NCBI RefSeq assembly: GCF_000350225.1
Contig: NW_005178644.1
Coordinates: forward strand, 187,004-251,003
Source: Chondrus crispus
Lineage: Eukaryota; Rhodophyta; Florideophyceae; Gigartinales; Gigartinaceae
Length of the DNA stretch: 64,000 nt
Reading direction: 5' to 3'
The notes beneath the pieces are model-generated. The model searched no databases, had not been told where the DNA came from, and was given only the letters and a program-made list of their open reading frames with translations. The translations under genes were made by a program, and so were the position numbers. Shown piece after piece: positions 1 through 12,420 of this stretch. Each line of letters begins with the position of its first letter. Positions within the stretch are counted from its first letter, which is position 1.

Positions 1-1282
1 TTACGAGGCGTCGAGCTAATTGGCGAGGAGGGTCTTCCTCCAGCCGGTCCCCCGTCTTGACTCCAGAGGCGAATACGGGAGCGCGAAGAGGCACTATAGT
101 AGCTAATAAACGCAGTCCCTTCTTGTATCGTTACCCGTAGTGTTGGGATCTGGAGTCGAGGGAGACGAACGGATCCGAAAGGACGGACCCCTTATCTGAG
201 TGACGGGCGAGTCAGCCCAATGAGGGTGACCGACGGGGAATAGGTCTTATACCGTCCCCGTGTATGCGATCGGAGGTGGTCGGAGGGCGACGTAGTTGCG
301 AGATCATCTGGGCAACTAAGCCCGGGCGGGTGGTTCCCCGTGTGGACATCCCCCCCGAGGGGTGGTTTCCTCGGCATGTGTACTCGGCGGAGCGAGTCCT
401 CCGAAGTTTCTAAGGTCGGAGGTTTTTTTTGGCCCTTGGTAGGGGTACTGTACCGACTCGGAAGTATGGGGGGTCCGAGTCGGGTGTCACGGGTTTACCC
501 CGAGGTAGCGAGCACGTCATTCGTGGCGAGTACCCGCCGTCCGTCGCGGCGCACAGCCTTCCTTCCCGTGACGGTTGGGGGTCTTCTCCACATCTCGGAG
601 GGGGGCTGCACTCGGCTCTCGGGAGAATCGTCGCGTAGCTGACGTCGTCGGTTACCCGCGCCGGTGGGGTGTGTCGCGAGGGACACGCTCGATAAAGAGG
701 TGCCGCGAGGGTTAGCCATACGGGCCGTGCGTCGTCTCGCTATCGACGTGCTCGGACGTTCCCCTGCAGTAAGGGTCGTCGGTCGAGGGGGAGGCCAACT
801 GGGGGCCCTGCTAGAAGGTGCTATGGTCTCGTGTGGAAGCACGGCGCGGCGGTGATCGGAAGGGATCTCAAATCGTGGTCAGGATCACCTGGTGACCCCG
901 CACGATTTCTCCACTTCCGGTAGAGAGGTCTCTTGGGGACGCGGAAAGGCGACCGTAGGGTCGGGCGACATTCCGCGACGATGGCGAGGGCGTGCGGCAA
1001 CCGGAGGGGGAATCTCTTGTAGGGAGACGACCACCGGCGAAGGCGGGACGCGTGGCGGCGGGGGAAAGGTAGATGAACAGGGGCGCCCCCACCCCGGGGG
1101 GTTGCGATGATCTGTGCCCCGGGGGAAGCTCGGATGTGAGGAGGCATGCGATATGACAACGGAACTCCTCGCTGAGCATCTATACATACCTTACGAGTCG
1201 ACGTTGGCTCCTCCGGAGGGGGGGGTGGCTTGACCCAGAGGCCCACCAGACACAGAAGGCAACTAGGTGGTTATGGCGGGGG
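1..1282 (-). other. 3' non-coding tail of chromovirus E1
   Basis: This stretch lies downstream of the E1 chromodomain reading frame in the element's orientation. It is GC-rich with many G/C homopolymers and contains only short overlapping open frames on both strands that resemble nothing I know. The E1 5' LTR sequence (8447-9093) does not recur here, so the 3' LTR must lie left of the window or be lost. The equivalent region of E3 (from 58559) also lacks an immediate 3' LTR, so long tails after pol may be a trait of this element group. Confidence 0.5.
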
Positions 1283-4200
1283 TCAGTTAGCCAGCCCCAC
1301 GCTATCCGGGTGTGACCATAACTGGACGTTCGGTGCGGGGAGACGTTTGCGTTTGCACAATCGCGCGACGGTATTGTAGTCGATGTAATTTGCGGGCTCC
1401 CAAGTGTCATCATCCGACGTGTATCCGTACCAACGGACGCGGAATAGAGGCATCCCGTCCGGTCCCGGCTTGTATCCCGTTAGCGCGTCAACCACGTAGG
1501 TTTGTGTGGCCTCCTCCATAGGGGAAGGAGGTCGTTTCGTCGCCTCGGCGGGCGGGCTTGACGCGTTTTGATATGAGGAATCAAGCGTAGTTGGCGGGTG
1601 AGGAGGGCTTCCCGGGGACATGAGGAGGGGTTGCCCGAAGGTACACATAGACGCAAAGTTGGCGACGTGCCTCCCGGAGATCTCCTCTGTACCTGGTGGC
1701 GTCTCACTTGGGCAGCGAGTGGAGTCCGCGGTCACCGCCGGTGCGGCGGGCTCGGGCGTGGATAATTTCTTTTGATTTTTTTTCGGGTCCCGTGTCCACG
1801 TGTCCTGTGGCCTGGCAGTGAAGGTACGCGTTCGTTCGTTCGGCGACTTATCACCGTTCGGGGCGCCGGTCGCTCGCCGGGGGCGTGTTGCGGTAAGCCT
1901 CGTCTCCATGGCATGCGTGTCGCGGTGCCGCGGCGGCTCTAACAGTGACGGTAGCCGTGGGGGAGGGGGTCCCTTTTTAGACACGGACCCTTCGCCCATA
2001 GTGGCGGATATCCTACTTAGTTGGGAAATGACCCGTGCGTGCGGGTCGTCTCGGAGAGCTTGCAGTAATCCCGATGCCGGAGGGCCCCCTTTGTGCTGAA
2101 TCATTGATTTCGACCCTGACGGTCGTGATGCTTTCGCGCCATGCGTCGCGTTTTCCATCTCGTTCTTATCGCGAGTAGTGTCTTGGTCCTCAGAATCTGA
2201 TGACTTCGGCGGAGATGTATCCGGGTTACCTGGGCCGAGGTCGTCTCTCAGCGGGCGGGGAGGTGCCCCGGCGGGGATGAAGGTAGACGCGTCGCCGTCG
2301 GTTGGCGTAGGTGACGAGGGTTCGGCGTCGGCGGGTATGGTCCGTAGAGGGGGAGCCTTCACAATGCGGTCTCTCGAGACTCTATCTTTCAGGCCTGTAG
2401 TCCGGACAATGGTCACGGTATGCTCTTCTTGGGCCACCACCGGGAACGGCCCTTCCGTTCGAGGGGCTAACTTTTTATTGACCCGGTCCTTATCCGTCTT
2501 CTCATCCACTCGCAGGGATGTCTCTCGCTCGATGAGGACTTGATCACCTACTGCATATTGCGGTGTCGGCGTTCGCAATCTCTTGTCGAAATCGCGTTTA
2601 TAGCGGTCTTGACCGGCGAGCAGCGTGTCGCGGGCTGTTGACATTAGCCCGCGTAACCACGTTAAAAAACGGAGCTTATATTGCGTCCGCGAGACATCCT
2701 GTTCCAATGTAGGGGTCTGTTGGATGGAAAGCGGCGCCGACGTCCGAGATAACACGAGATCAAACGGCGTCATACCGATCATGCGATTCACGGGACAATT
2801 GTAACCGTAGGTTAGCGCTTCCGTGAACTGGTCTCAATCGCGTTGGTTGTCGGCTAGGTAGTGCTGTAGGGAGGATACAAGGGTGCGGTTGAACCTCTCC
2901 ACTTGTCCATTAGCTTGTGCGTGATAAGCTGTGGTGAACACGCTTTCGACGCGGAGGATTTTGCACACGGCCAAGAAGAACCTTGACGTGAATTGACTCC
3001 CATTGTCGGAGAGTAGTTTCACTGGGGCTCCGTATACGAAGACCCAGTGTGTGACGAACGCCTGAGCAACGGTCTCGGCGGTAATTCTCTTAAACGGCAC
3101 CGTTCGGGTCAGCTTTGAGTAACGATCAGATACTACCAAGAGGTATCGATTGCCTCTTGGTGTTCTGGGGAGTTCACCTAGGATGTCAATAGCGATAAAC
3201 TCCAAGGGTCCCATCGGAGGGAACGTTTTCAACTTCGCGTTGTGCATACGCAATTTAATGCGCGCTTTCACACAGTCGGAGCACCTTCTGACTGTGGCGT
3301 ATGCGTCGACGGACATACTCGGCCAGTAGTACCGTTGTCTTAATGTGTAGAACAGACGCCTGCCTCCGGGATGTCCCGATGCGGCGGGGTAATGCGCCAG
3401 ATACAACACTCGCTCGCGCAGCGTGGTTGGTACGACGATTTGCTCAACACCGTCAAGGTGCGCTTTCCGACGAAGTACCCCTTCCTTGTTCATGAAGAAC
3501 TTGGAGAGGCGAATTTGGGCTACCCCCTCCCCCTTCTTAAGATGGGAAGCGATCTCCTTACAGAACGGGTCGGAGTGTTGCGCGAGTACAATCTCGTCGT
3601 GTGTAATCGCGGCCTTGGAAGCCGGGGGGGCGAGGGCGAAGCATCCGTCTTGAATGTCGTCGTCCCACTCCTCGGGTTCCACTTCCGGTTTGTCTTCGTG
3701 AAACTCCAAAACGGAGAAGCACGGTATTTCTTCGTCGATGGGGACGGTTGTGCCCCCTGTAGACGGTATTCGACTGAGGGCGTCGGCGAGACAATTCTTG
3801 ATGCCCTTCACGTACGTGACGTCGAAGTCAAACTCGGCTAGGCGCAAGCGCCACCGTGCTAAACGCCCGCTTGCGTCGGCGAGATTCATTAACCAGCGAA
3901 GGGAATGATGGTCGGTGTTGACCGTAAATCGCTCCCGTTCCAAGTAAGGACGTAGCGTCTGAATGGCCCACACAATGGCCAAACATTCTTTCTCCGTGGT
4001 GGAGTAATTCCTTTCCGCAGACGAGAGCGTTCGCGACCAGAAACCGACAGGGAATCTGTTACCATCCTCGTGTTGCTGTAATAACGTGCAACCGAGTTGG
4101 GCGTCGGATGCATCCGTGTCGAGGGAATACGGTAGCCCCAGCCGCGGTAGTCGCAAGATCGGCGGGGAAATCAGGCAAATCTTCAGAGCTTCGAAGGCAG

Positions 4201-5296
4201 ACCTGCGATCTTCGTCCAGTTCGGGGAGCTGATCGGGCTCTCCCTTCTTGAGCATGGACGTCAACGGCGCCGCAATCTTGGCGAAGTGGTCGACGAAACG
4301 TCGGTACACGTTACACATACCCAGAAACGAGCGGAGCTCGGTCTGGGTTCGTGGCGGCTGGGCCTCGGCCAAAGCCGAGACGTTCTTCGGGTGGACAGGA
4401 AGTTCCCCGGGTCGAATGATGTGGCCCAGGTACTCCACGGAGTCCTGAAAGAATTTACACTTGTCCAATTTCAGTGATAACCCCTCTTGTTGTAACGCAG
4501 AGAGAATAACCTTGACATCCTTGAGATGAGTTTCATAATCCTTCGAGAATATGATAATGTCATCTAGATAGATGAGGCAGCTCTTCCATCGGTATCCAGA
4601 GAGGAGAATGTCCAACATCCGTTGGAATGTGGCGGGCGCGTTCATTAGCCCGAACGGCATTCGGTTAAATTGATAAGTACCGGCATGACACGTGAACATG
4701 GGTTTCGGACGGTCTTCTTCCGCAACGGGGATTTGCCAGTAACCCGAGTTACAATCTAGAGTTGTGAACACGTTCGCTTCGCCGAGCGAGTCCAGACACT
4801 CGTCCATGCGAGGAATCGGGTAAGTGTCCCGTACTGTCATCGCGTTCGAACGTCTGTAATCGACGCAGAAACGGAGGGATCCATCCGGTTTGGGAATGAG
4901 AACCACCGGGGATGCCCACTCTGATTGTGATCGGGAGATGACCCCGCTTAAGATCATCCCATCCACGGCGTCTTGTTCGGCTTGTCGAGACCGAGGTCCA
5001 GCCCAATATGGATGACATCGAAACGGCTTCGAGCCGGGGTTGAGTTCGATCCGGTGCTGCGTAGCCCGGACTTCCCCGAAATCGCCACTCCACATACGGG
5101 AGTACGGCGTAAGCATGTCACGTACTCGCGTGCGGACATGCGACGGCAGATGTTGGAGGGATACAGCATCAAATTCTTGGGGTTCTTCCTTCGACGCAGC
5201 CGGGGGGAGCTTCTCCCCCTTCTCAGATTGGGGCTTGTCCCCTTCTGTAAATTCCGCCGCTAGGAGGGCGTCGAGAGGCATCGCGGTGCGTATCAT
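1283..5296 (-). pseudogene. pol: Ty3/gypsy chromovirus E1 pol: RT, RNase H, integrase, chromodomain
   Basis: A single frame of about 1337 codons broken by one TGA at 2834-2836. The order is reverse transcriptase (palm motif YLDD at 4561-4572, preceded by WASPVVLIPKPDGSLRFCVD), RNase H (DTDAS, then the NTDHHSLRWL segment), integrase (AIDILGELP, LSDNGSQF and NGQVERFNR carry the D,D,E residues) and, after a Pro/Ser-rich linker, a C-terminal chromodomain (RVRWYGYTSDDDTWEP). This order defines chromoviruses, whose chromodomain directs integration to marked chromatin. E3 has Trp where E1 has the TGA (DWD versus D-stop-D), so the stop is a TGG to TGA change. The frame begins at an ATGA overlap with the protease frame. 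Apart from the one stop the frame is open, so the copy is relatively young. Confidence 0.93.
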
Positions 5297-5997
5297 GGCA
5301 CGCGGATGAGGGGAACGTACCCAAGCACCTGGTTCTTCGAGAGGCGCTTGGGGGCTGAGGCGAAGTTGGCTACCAAGACCTTGAACTCTCGAAGTGCGGT
5401 GATGTGCGCGACCCCATTCGACAGGTAGACGCGGTGTTTCGCATATAACTGCGGATTGGGTTCCAATACGGAAAGACCCGTACGACCGTTGGTCACATGC
5501 ACCCAGGCTTGCGTCCCGGGTGGTATGGTGACCGGACGAGAAACCTTGAGTTTGGGGGAAACTCGACCCGGGTCGTTTTCATACTCCTGCTCTGAGGGGA
5601 GCGGAGGTGCTTCGGCTCGACGAGTTGCCGGTTTTCTGACGATGGGAACTTTCGTCCCATCATCGAGCTCGACCACCTTCCGACGTGGATAGATGGCCTC
5701 GACGAACTTGTCGTTAAAGTCACAGCCCAGGATGACAGGGGCTGCCAGGCGCTCGCACACGATGAACTTGCATTTCATGGTGCGAGTTGCCAGTCGAACA
5801 ACGAGGGTGATGGACCCGCTTGTTCGTAACGGCCGCCCATTCGCGTCGGCGATCGTCGGGACTTCCCCCGGTTCGATTAAGCTCTCCCATCCTTTGGGCA
5901 GGGTGTCGGCGCGGACAAAATTGGAGCCGGCACCCGTGTCCAAGATGGTGAGTTGACGCACCATGATGGAGGTGGTGAGCCCAAGGTCGGCGTAGAC
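5293..5997 (-). CDS. Chromovirus E1 aspartic protease region
   Basis: Retropepsin-type protease that would process the Gag-Pol polyprotein. The active site reads LDTGAGSN and a C-terminal ILGCDF segment matches the second conserved patch. The frame opens after a TAA near 6001. The first ATG is at 5964, but sequence homologous to E2 (YADLGL against YADYGL) continues upstream of it, so the natural product is probably made by frameshifting or cleavage, not from that ATG. Its stop overlaps the pol ATG as ATGA (5293-5296), a -1 arrangement typical of retroelement expression. After the protease fold comes a region of about 120 residues that is conserved in all three elements and rich in beta-strand-like sequence; I cannot name it. 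Confidence 0.85.
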   Translation of the reverse strand, partial: VYADLGLTTSIMVRQLTILDTGAGSNFVRADTLPKGWESLIEPGEVPTIADANGRPLRTSGSITLVVRLATRTMKCKFIVCERLAAPVILGCDFNDKFVEAIYPRRKVVELDDGTKVPIVRKPATRRAEAPPLPSEQEYENDPGRVSPKLKVSRPVTIPPGTQAWVHVTNGRTGLSVLEPNPQLYAKHRVYLSNGVAHITALREFKVLVANFASAPKRLSKNQVLGYVPLIRVP

Positions 5998-6233
5998 CTT
6001 TTAATTACGTCGAGACAGTGTACAAACTGGCTCGACGGCCTTGTCATCGGGGGAGCGCCTCCCGTTGTTAAGACGCCACGGTCGGCGGAGCGTCCCCATG
6101 CCCGTCGGATCGGGGTTGGAGGGGCTCGCTTGGCGAGCGTGTCTCCGCCCCAAGACGCGGATCGCCGGTTTCGAGGGCGGAGGTGACGCGGTGTCCCGCG
6201 ATGGAATGTCAGCGATTTTCAGCTGTGGGTCTC

Positions 6234-8311
6234 CTAGTTTTTCGGAGGTGCGGTCTTGCCGCTCGGGGGGCTTGACTTCTCCGAAGCGTAGGGAGACTTC
6301 GGCGGCAAGACGGGTGCGATCAGCCGACTCGCCTCGAAACTGAGGAGGGCTACAGCGCGCAAGTACGCGTCTGCCGGAACACGGGCCTTCTGTGCCGCCG
6401 TGAGCTTCTCAAAATTATGAGGGACGAGCGACACATCGCGCACCTTCATACTACAGTCGGGGTTAATATGATCCCCGACTTTGTAGCAGTTGTAGCAGAT
6501 GATTTGCGGGGAAGGTGTCTTCATGTCCCGGGTTCCCTCTCGACCGGCCCAACCGGGAGACTTCTCGCGGGGTCTCGGAAGCCGGGGCGGGTCCTTGTAG
6601 GTCGGCCGCCGCTCTCCGTAGAACAACGAATCCTTGTCGTTGAATGAGGATCCCTCGGTGGGAAATGAGGGTGACCCAGCTGCGGCGGCGAATGGCTCGT
6701 CATTGGCGAGGAAGTTCTCGGCGTCCAGGCCGGTATGATAGCTCGGGGTCAGACCCGCGGTTGTCGATGAGGGCATACTGTCTGCCATCGCCAACACTTG
6801 CTTGGCGGCGGGTCTCGCGAAGTCGACGCGTCTTCTTCCGCCAGCCGTCTGCGCGCGGTAGGCCGCCCCTTGAGCGCGGGCTTCGGCCACCGTGTCTTCG
6901 AATGAGGATCGGGTGCGATTCTCCCTTGCTTGGAGCACCAACGGCTTGATCGCCGGAAGGAGGCCCTCTATGAACAAGGTAGTGCGTTCATAGGGAGAAT
7001 GGATGTCCTCACACCGCGCGAGGGCGGTTAACATACGAGTCGCATACTCGGTCTCCACTTCGCCGGTTTTTGGCGTAAATCCCGGACCACAGAGAGCGCT
7101 TGCTCGATCTGAATATTCGTAGCATACGTAAGAAGCAACCAGTTCACTGCTGCTGGCCACGACGCAATCCCTTGATTGCATCGGAAATATCCCCGATGGG
7201 ATTCATACGCCTCCTTCGCCGGCGGGCTGAGGAGATGCGGCAAGGCCATAAGAGCCATTGCCTCCGACATTTCGGCGTTGTCGAAATTCTCCTTACATCT
7301 AACCAAAAAGCTGATGACTTTGATCGGGTCGGACCCGTTAAACTTGTACTCTCCCATTACGACGAGGAGGTATTGCACGCGCTTACGCGTCGTGGCGTAC
7401 ACCTTTGCATCGACGGTGGGGTCGGTATTCACGAGACGGTAAGCTCGATAATTACACGCGCCGCGGAAGCGGTGGTTGGTCGGTTTCCACACCGTGACAC
7501 CCTTCGCCTTAGGGCCGAAGGTCGGTTGTGGTACCGTGAATGCCTCGGCTTCGGAGTCCGAATCGGAGTCGGATTCTGAAGCTGAGGGCGGGGATCCCCC
7601 CGAGTAACCGGAGAAATCCTCCGGTTCAGGTCGGCTTCCGTGGCCGGACTTGTGACGGTGGCCTTCGGTCTTGACCTTCTTGTTGCGAGACGATCTTGGT
7701 GACGGGCCTCGGGCGGCCGCTAGGTCCGGGGTGGGATCTCGGTGTTCCTCCATCGTCAGGGGATCGGGGAACGGGATCCCGGCGGCCGTGAGAGCCGATT
7801 TCGTGACGTCGGCGAACAGTAGATTTTCGTCCAACGGTTCTAACGCATGTAACTGCGGGTTAGGTCTTGGCTTCGGCGCGGTCGACTCGTCTTGTCTAGC
7901 TGGGACGGATCGTGTTTGCGCCGACTCCAGGGCGAGGTTACGCCGACGGAGGTCGTTGACTTCCTGCGTCAGGCGATCCACTTCCTCCCGTAGAGGAAGG
8001 AGCGTCTTGTCGACGGTGGACCCGATGTCCTTCTGCCATGCTCGAGTTAGAACGCCTTCTAGTGCGGCGAGGCGATCACGTCCCTGTTGGGACTGTACCT
8101 CCGCCTGAGCAGCGATCTTACCAGCAACAAGGCTGTCCAACATCTCGCGTATCTTGGCGGTGTGCGAGTTGAGTTTCTCCTCGATTAGGTTGAGAGAGAA
8201 CCTCTCGGCTTCACGGAGTCCTTCGCGGCGATTCTGCGTGATCCACGCCGCGACGGGCGCTGGGACGTCTCTCTGACGAGTGTCATGGGACGACTCGGAG
8301 CCGGTCACCAT
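6234..8311 (-). pseudogene. gag: Chromovirus E1 gag
   Basis: Capsid/nucleocapsid precursor in two overlapping frames: 8311-7028 starts with ATG at 8311, and 7181-6234 holds the rest. Comparison with E2, where the same stretch is continuous in frame, puts the break just after the RQKPAK segment (about 7060), so this is an indel. The N-terminal part has a predicted coiled coil (residues about 30-140) and an acidic Ser/Glu linker. The capsid-like helical domain follows (residues about 290-420 plus the second frame). A zinc knuckle near the C-terminus (CYNCYKVGDHINPDC) is spaced CX2CX5HX4C, one residue longer than the canonical CX2CX4HX4C seen in E2 and E3. Confidence 0.85.
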
Positions 8312-8425
8312 GGCGAATACACCTAACGATCGGTGCGTGAGGGAAAAGCGTAGGTAGGAGAGATAGAAAGGGGAAGTAGGTCAGGGAAGAAAGAGGACAC
8401 TCGAATGCACGAGAGTATCGACTGT

Positions 8426-8443
8426 TTCTAGGTCGGGAGACCA
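8426..8443 (-). other. Primer binding site of E1
   Basis: Three bases inside the LTR edge on the minus strand lies TGGTCTCCCGACCTAGAA, starting with the TGG that pairs with the CCA end of a tRNA. The identical 18-mer sits at 43994-44011 in E2, and a copy with one difference at 51264-51281 in E3. I cannot name the tRNA from sequence alone. Confidence 0.85.
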
Positions 8444-8446
8444 AAA

Positions 8447-9093
8447 TGTCGTGCACTACAGCCACGTGTGGCGGCTGTAGGCAGAGCGACGCGCGTTCAG
8501 ACGCGTAAGGAAATTCGGGAGACCACCCGGTGGATGACCGGAACCGGGATCCGGGCGCGGCTTGCGCGGTAGAAAAGTAGCAAGGTAGTCAGCAATAAAA
8601 GGGGGAGGAATTAAGGGAAAAACAGAGCTAGTAGGACGGAGAGCACAGTAGTTAACGTAGGTCTCGCGCGGGGTGATCGACGCGCGCGGGGAAGGCAGTT
8701 GGGATTCCAGGGGTGTAGATGGCTCGGTCGGTATGGGCGAGCCAGTACCGAGTCGAGGCTACAACCTGGAATCCAGAAACCAAGGTAAAAGACCCGAAGC
8801 TTCGTGCCTCTTTACTTTGAGTATCGGGTTGACTATATAGTCCCCCGTCGCCGTAATGGCGAAGCTAAATTATACTGTAAATTAGAATAACTAGAGAAGA
8901 ACGGGTGTAGCCCCGAGGGGACCAAGTACAGCCCCCATAGGCCCTATGGGATGCGGAGGGATTACACATGTCCACGGGGAGGTCCGGTAGAGCGGCAGGG
9001 GAGTCCACGGGTACCCGTGGTACACGTGGTGGCGGCGAGCGCGATTTTGGCCGCTAGGGACAGCTGTCCCGCTACATAGCACAGTGCACTACA
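8447..9093 (-). repeat. 5' LTR of chromovirus E1
   Basis: Bounded by the PBS on one side. In plus-strand view it runs from TGTCGTGCACTACA to ACAGTGCACTACA, i.e. TG...CA ends with imperfect extended terminal inverted repeats, as in the other LTRs here. It contains a TATA box (CTATATAG, 8833-8840) in the right place for the element promoter. The next bases, gatgc (9094-9098), would be one copy of a 5-bp target duplication; the other copy is outside the window. The outer boundary is inferred from the end motif, not from a second LTR. Confidence 0.7.
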
Positions 9094-9249
9094 GATGCAA
9101 CTCTCCCCAGCACATCCACCATTAAGAAAAGCATTCGTCCTTCTACTGGCACACATGCATTTGTTAAGACCGAGATTCGAACCTTTCCAGTATTCTTTCG
9201 CAAGAGTGGTGCTAAGTCGGGCATTGGAACGTTCCAGTCAGACGAGAGA

Positions 9250-12200
9250 GCTCCTGTGATGATAGTGAAACCAAGCGAATGGGGCTAAGATGGATCTGGC
9301 TACTCAATCTGTGCAGAAGCTTCTCGGAATTTGAAGAGAGAACCAAGAAGATGCAATTGTCCAATCGGATGGCGGCCCCTTCCCATGTTTCCGAACTATA
9401 GAAGATGCACCGATTGTGAAGTGTAGGAGCGATATTATCGAACATTTTAGAATCCGCAACACATCGGGAGGTTCATCGGCGATCGCGAAAGGACTTTTGC
9501 TTGAAGTCAAAGCAAAGGATTCCCCATCGATACGTAGAAGTGTTCGCCAAAGTGGCCTTGAGGGTGAAACAGATGAAGACGAAGGCGTCATTTCGTTTTG
9601 TGGAAGAGTCCATTCTTTGTTTGTTGCAACATTACTTGACAAAGACTTGGACTCTGAAGCAGACAGCACTGAAGATGGGCCGAAGAGATCTCAAGAGGTT
9701 TGAAGATGAAGAAGAAGAAACGAAGTAAGAAGATGCTTCGTAATGTGGAGAGCGTCCCTTTTCGGGTGGGAGACCTCGTAGTTCGGGTTGAACCCGTTTC
9801 CGTGCTTACAAGAGATAATGATTCATCGCAGATTGCATACGTGGTGTTCAGAGCATGGAACAGAACAAGCTTAGGAATGAACTGCGATTTCCGTATTAGT
9901 ATAGTCTTCCTCCGTTCTGGGGAAAGAGCTGATAACTGGTGGCACGGAAAAGATTTCATTCGTGGGCTAGTACATGAAGTGGTTGCAGAAGCCGATCACC
10001 TGTTTGTTGGGATCGAGGAAGAACGGAATGGGAATCGAGCACCTCCGAAAGGTCGTCTGTCAGATGGCCGGAAGTACTTTGTTTACAGGTTCTTTCTGTA
10101 CTCAGACGGCTTCACTCCCCATGTTGCGAAGAATGGAAGTATGGGGGGTTGCTATATGATGCCTCTGGGTATATTCCCAAATGAACGAACATCGATTGGG
10201 GCTATAAGAAGGCTAGGTTTGACTCCACCTGGTGTATCTACGAATGAAGTTCTGTCTTCATTTATTGGAGACATTGTGAAAGGCAGTGTGGAAGGTTTTG
10301 TAACTAAGGATTCAGATGGGAAAGAAATCGTTGTGTTCCTGGATTGTGTTGGGTTCATTGCAGACTACCCTGCGATATCGGAGACAATTGACGTTCTCGG
10401 CCACACGTCGAATGTACCATGTCACTTATGCTACTTCGCAAGATACGACAAGTCGGGCAGAGGCGGTTCTGCCTACGGGTACACGACCGATGTTCTTAGT
10501 GATCATCCAGCTTTCTGTCGCAACGAAGAGAGACTTCAAGTTTTCCGTAACACGAGAATATCCAAGGAGGAACTAAGAGGTTTAGGTATGGAGAGTCCGG
10601 AAGATTTTGAAGCTAGCCTCAATGCGTTACATCAACTGAGCATATCTCTTAAAGAAGTACCCGATCTAGTTCCTCGTTCTTCGGAAGGCATACCTGTAGT
10701 TCCTCCTATATTTGATGCTTATCGGTCAGGCATCATTGCTCCGGATCATTTATTTCTTGGCTTGGCTCAGGATGTTATCAATTGTACATTGAGGCACGTA
10801 CCGCTACAAGTGAGAAGAGATGCGGAGGAGTTCGCCAAGGAAAACCTGGCTTCAGGAGGCCTAGTTTACCAGAACCGTCTCATGAATATCGAGAGAATGG
10901 AAGTATACAGCATGAGCATCTCGGCGATGTACTCTTTCCTCCTTATCGCACCTCAAGCATTCAAGAGTGCCTGGAAGTTGTACTACTAATGGGACAGGAC
11001 AGCCTGAAGACGAACTTGTGAGTCAATGTCTCGATTTGTTACAGGACTTCCAGGAACTTGTCTCTCGAACTCAGTTTCATCCGGCTGCATGCATCGACGG
11101 ACCGAATGCTGTGCATGAGTACAATCGATCAGGCGGAATGCAACGCCTTCAATCGCTCAAGAAACGTTCAACTGGGTATGTTGAGAAACTAGCAGCCCTT
11201 TGTCAGAGCTCCCAGAAGGCGAAGCAAACGTTGGACAAGCCTAATGTACATCGGCTATTGGAGTTCTACAAATTCACGTTACCGGCGTTTGGAAGTGCAC
11301 AGTTCATGCAAGAACTTGAGCTGGAAAGGCTCATCAAGACATGAAGCGCGGAATAATGAAGTCCAACTACAAGAACTCACAGCTCCAAGCAATGGAGCAT
11401 GCGATTGCAAACGATTGGGCTAATAGCTTGGGTATTGAGTTGCAAGACGCCGACAAGAGTAGCTCCGACTGGATGAATGAAACTTGCAGATCAGTGCTCC
11501 GCCTACTTGGTCGTCCCGAATGGTGCTCCCCAATACATGAAAGCCTAAGAAATCAGCTTCAAGCAGCATTCCCAGAACCCGTTTTACACGTTTTAAGGAC
11601 TAGAAAGAAAGCGATGTCCTCTTTAATATCTTCAAGTAAGTCTTGGGAGCCGTCGAAGTGTATCGAGAAAGCCTTAAAAACGAACGAGTGTCACAAGGAT
11701 GCTAGGGACTTTCTGCAAACATACGTAGATCTTGATACGAACATTACCTCGAATGTTGAAGGAAATGAGTGCCTGATTACGGAGTGCAGAGAGGCACGGT
11801 GGGTCGTAACATATGGAAAGACTGACATACTGAAGAGAACTATCGTAAGAGTGGTTCCTGGTGATGTTATACAAAGCATTACCTGTAATTCCGAAGAAGA
11901 GCTATTGAGATTGGATGATTTCACTGCAGACACTGCCCCTGTAGTGGGATCAAGTGATGCACGTCGAGCATTCTCGATGATATCTGCAATCTTCGTGGTT
12001 AAGACCAAAAATACCATGAACGGTTCCAGGTCGTCTCAGAAGCATCGTACGGGGTTATATGTCCTGGTTGTGCCTTGCAGGAGGATTTCACCAGGTTTGT
12101 TCACGGTTGAGACGGCAAGCCCAGGGAGAATTCTGATTCCGCTCCACAATAATGTCCGGAGGGCCATGGCTCTGCATGATTGTGCCCGTGAGGCCGCAGA

Positions 12201-12321
12201 TGTAAGTTCTTGCTCTGCGGGGGATGAAACTCGCCTTGTTCGACACAGACCGACCCTGCAGGAAGGTGGTTTTTATCAGATATATGGCCGATACGAGGGA
12301 TATCCTCCGCGAAGTGCGTAG
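9250..12321 (+). pseudogene. TNP2-like (CACTA/EnSpm) transposase, broken copy TNP2-1
   Basis: Homologue of the intact transposase at 25588-29556. Three open pieces in shifted frames cover the core and C-terminus: 9700-10989, 10967-11344 and 11341-12321. Recognisable blocks of the Transposase_21 (TNP2) type are SDGFTP (first acidic residue), GGCYMMPLGIFPNE, LGLTPPGVSTNEV, then VGFIADYPAISETIDVLGHT followed by PCHLC. These correspond to the D-x-F-x-P, D-F/Y-P-A and C-x2-C blocks of En/Spm transposases. From about 9250 to 9700 remnants such as VKPSEWG align with copy 2, but stops occur in every frame. The first 350 or so residues of copy 2 have no counterpart, and E1 lies directly upstream, so its insertion may have removed them. 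The locus ends 99 bp from the convergent SET frame. Confidence 0.88.
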
Positions 12322-12420
12322 AGACTTGGTGTGTTTAAAAGAAACCGATCGTAGGCACCTTTAAACATTCAGTTGTGTATTGTATCTATGAGTAAAGGTT
12401 TATGCACAGCAACTCTGCTT

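Noticed and set aside
192..1246. Open frames in the E1 tail on both strands
   Set aside because: Same composition effect. None shows the family X marks seen in the E3 antisense gene.
9161..9195. tRNA T-arm-like GGTTCGAATC on the minus strand
   Set aside because: Flanking bases do not pair to form a T-stem and no other tRNA elements are present.
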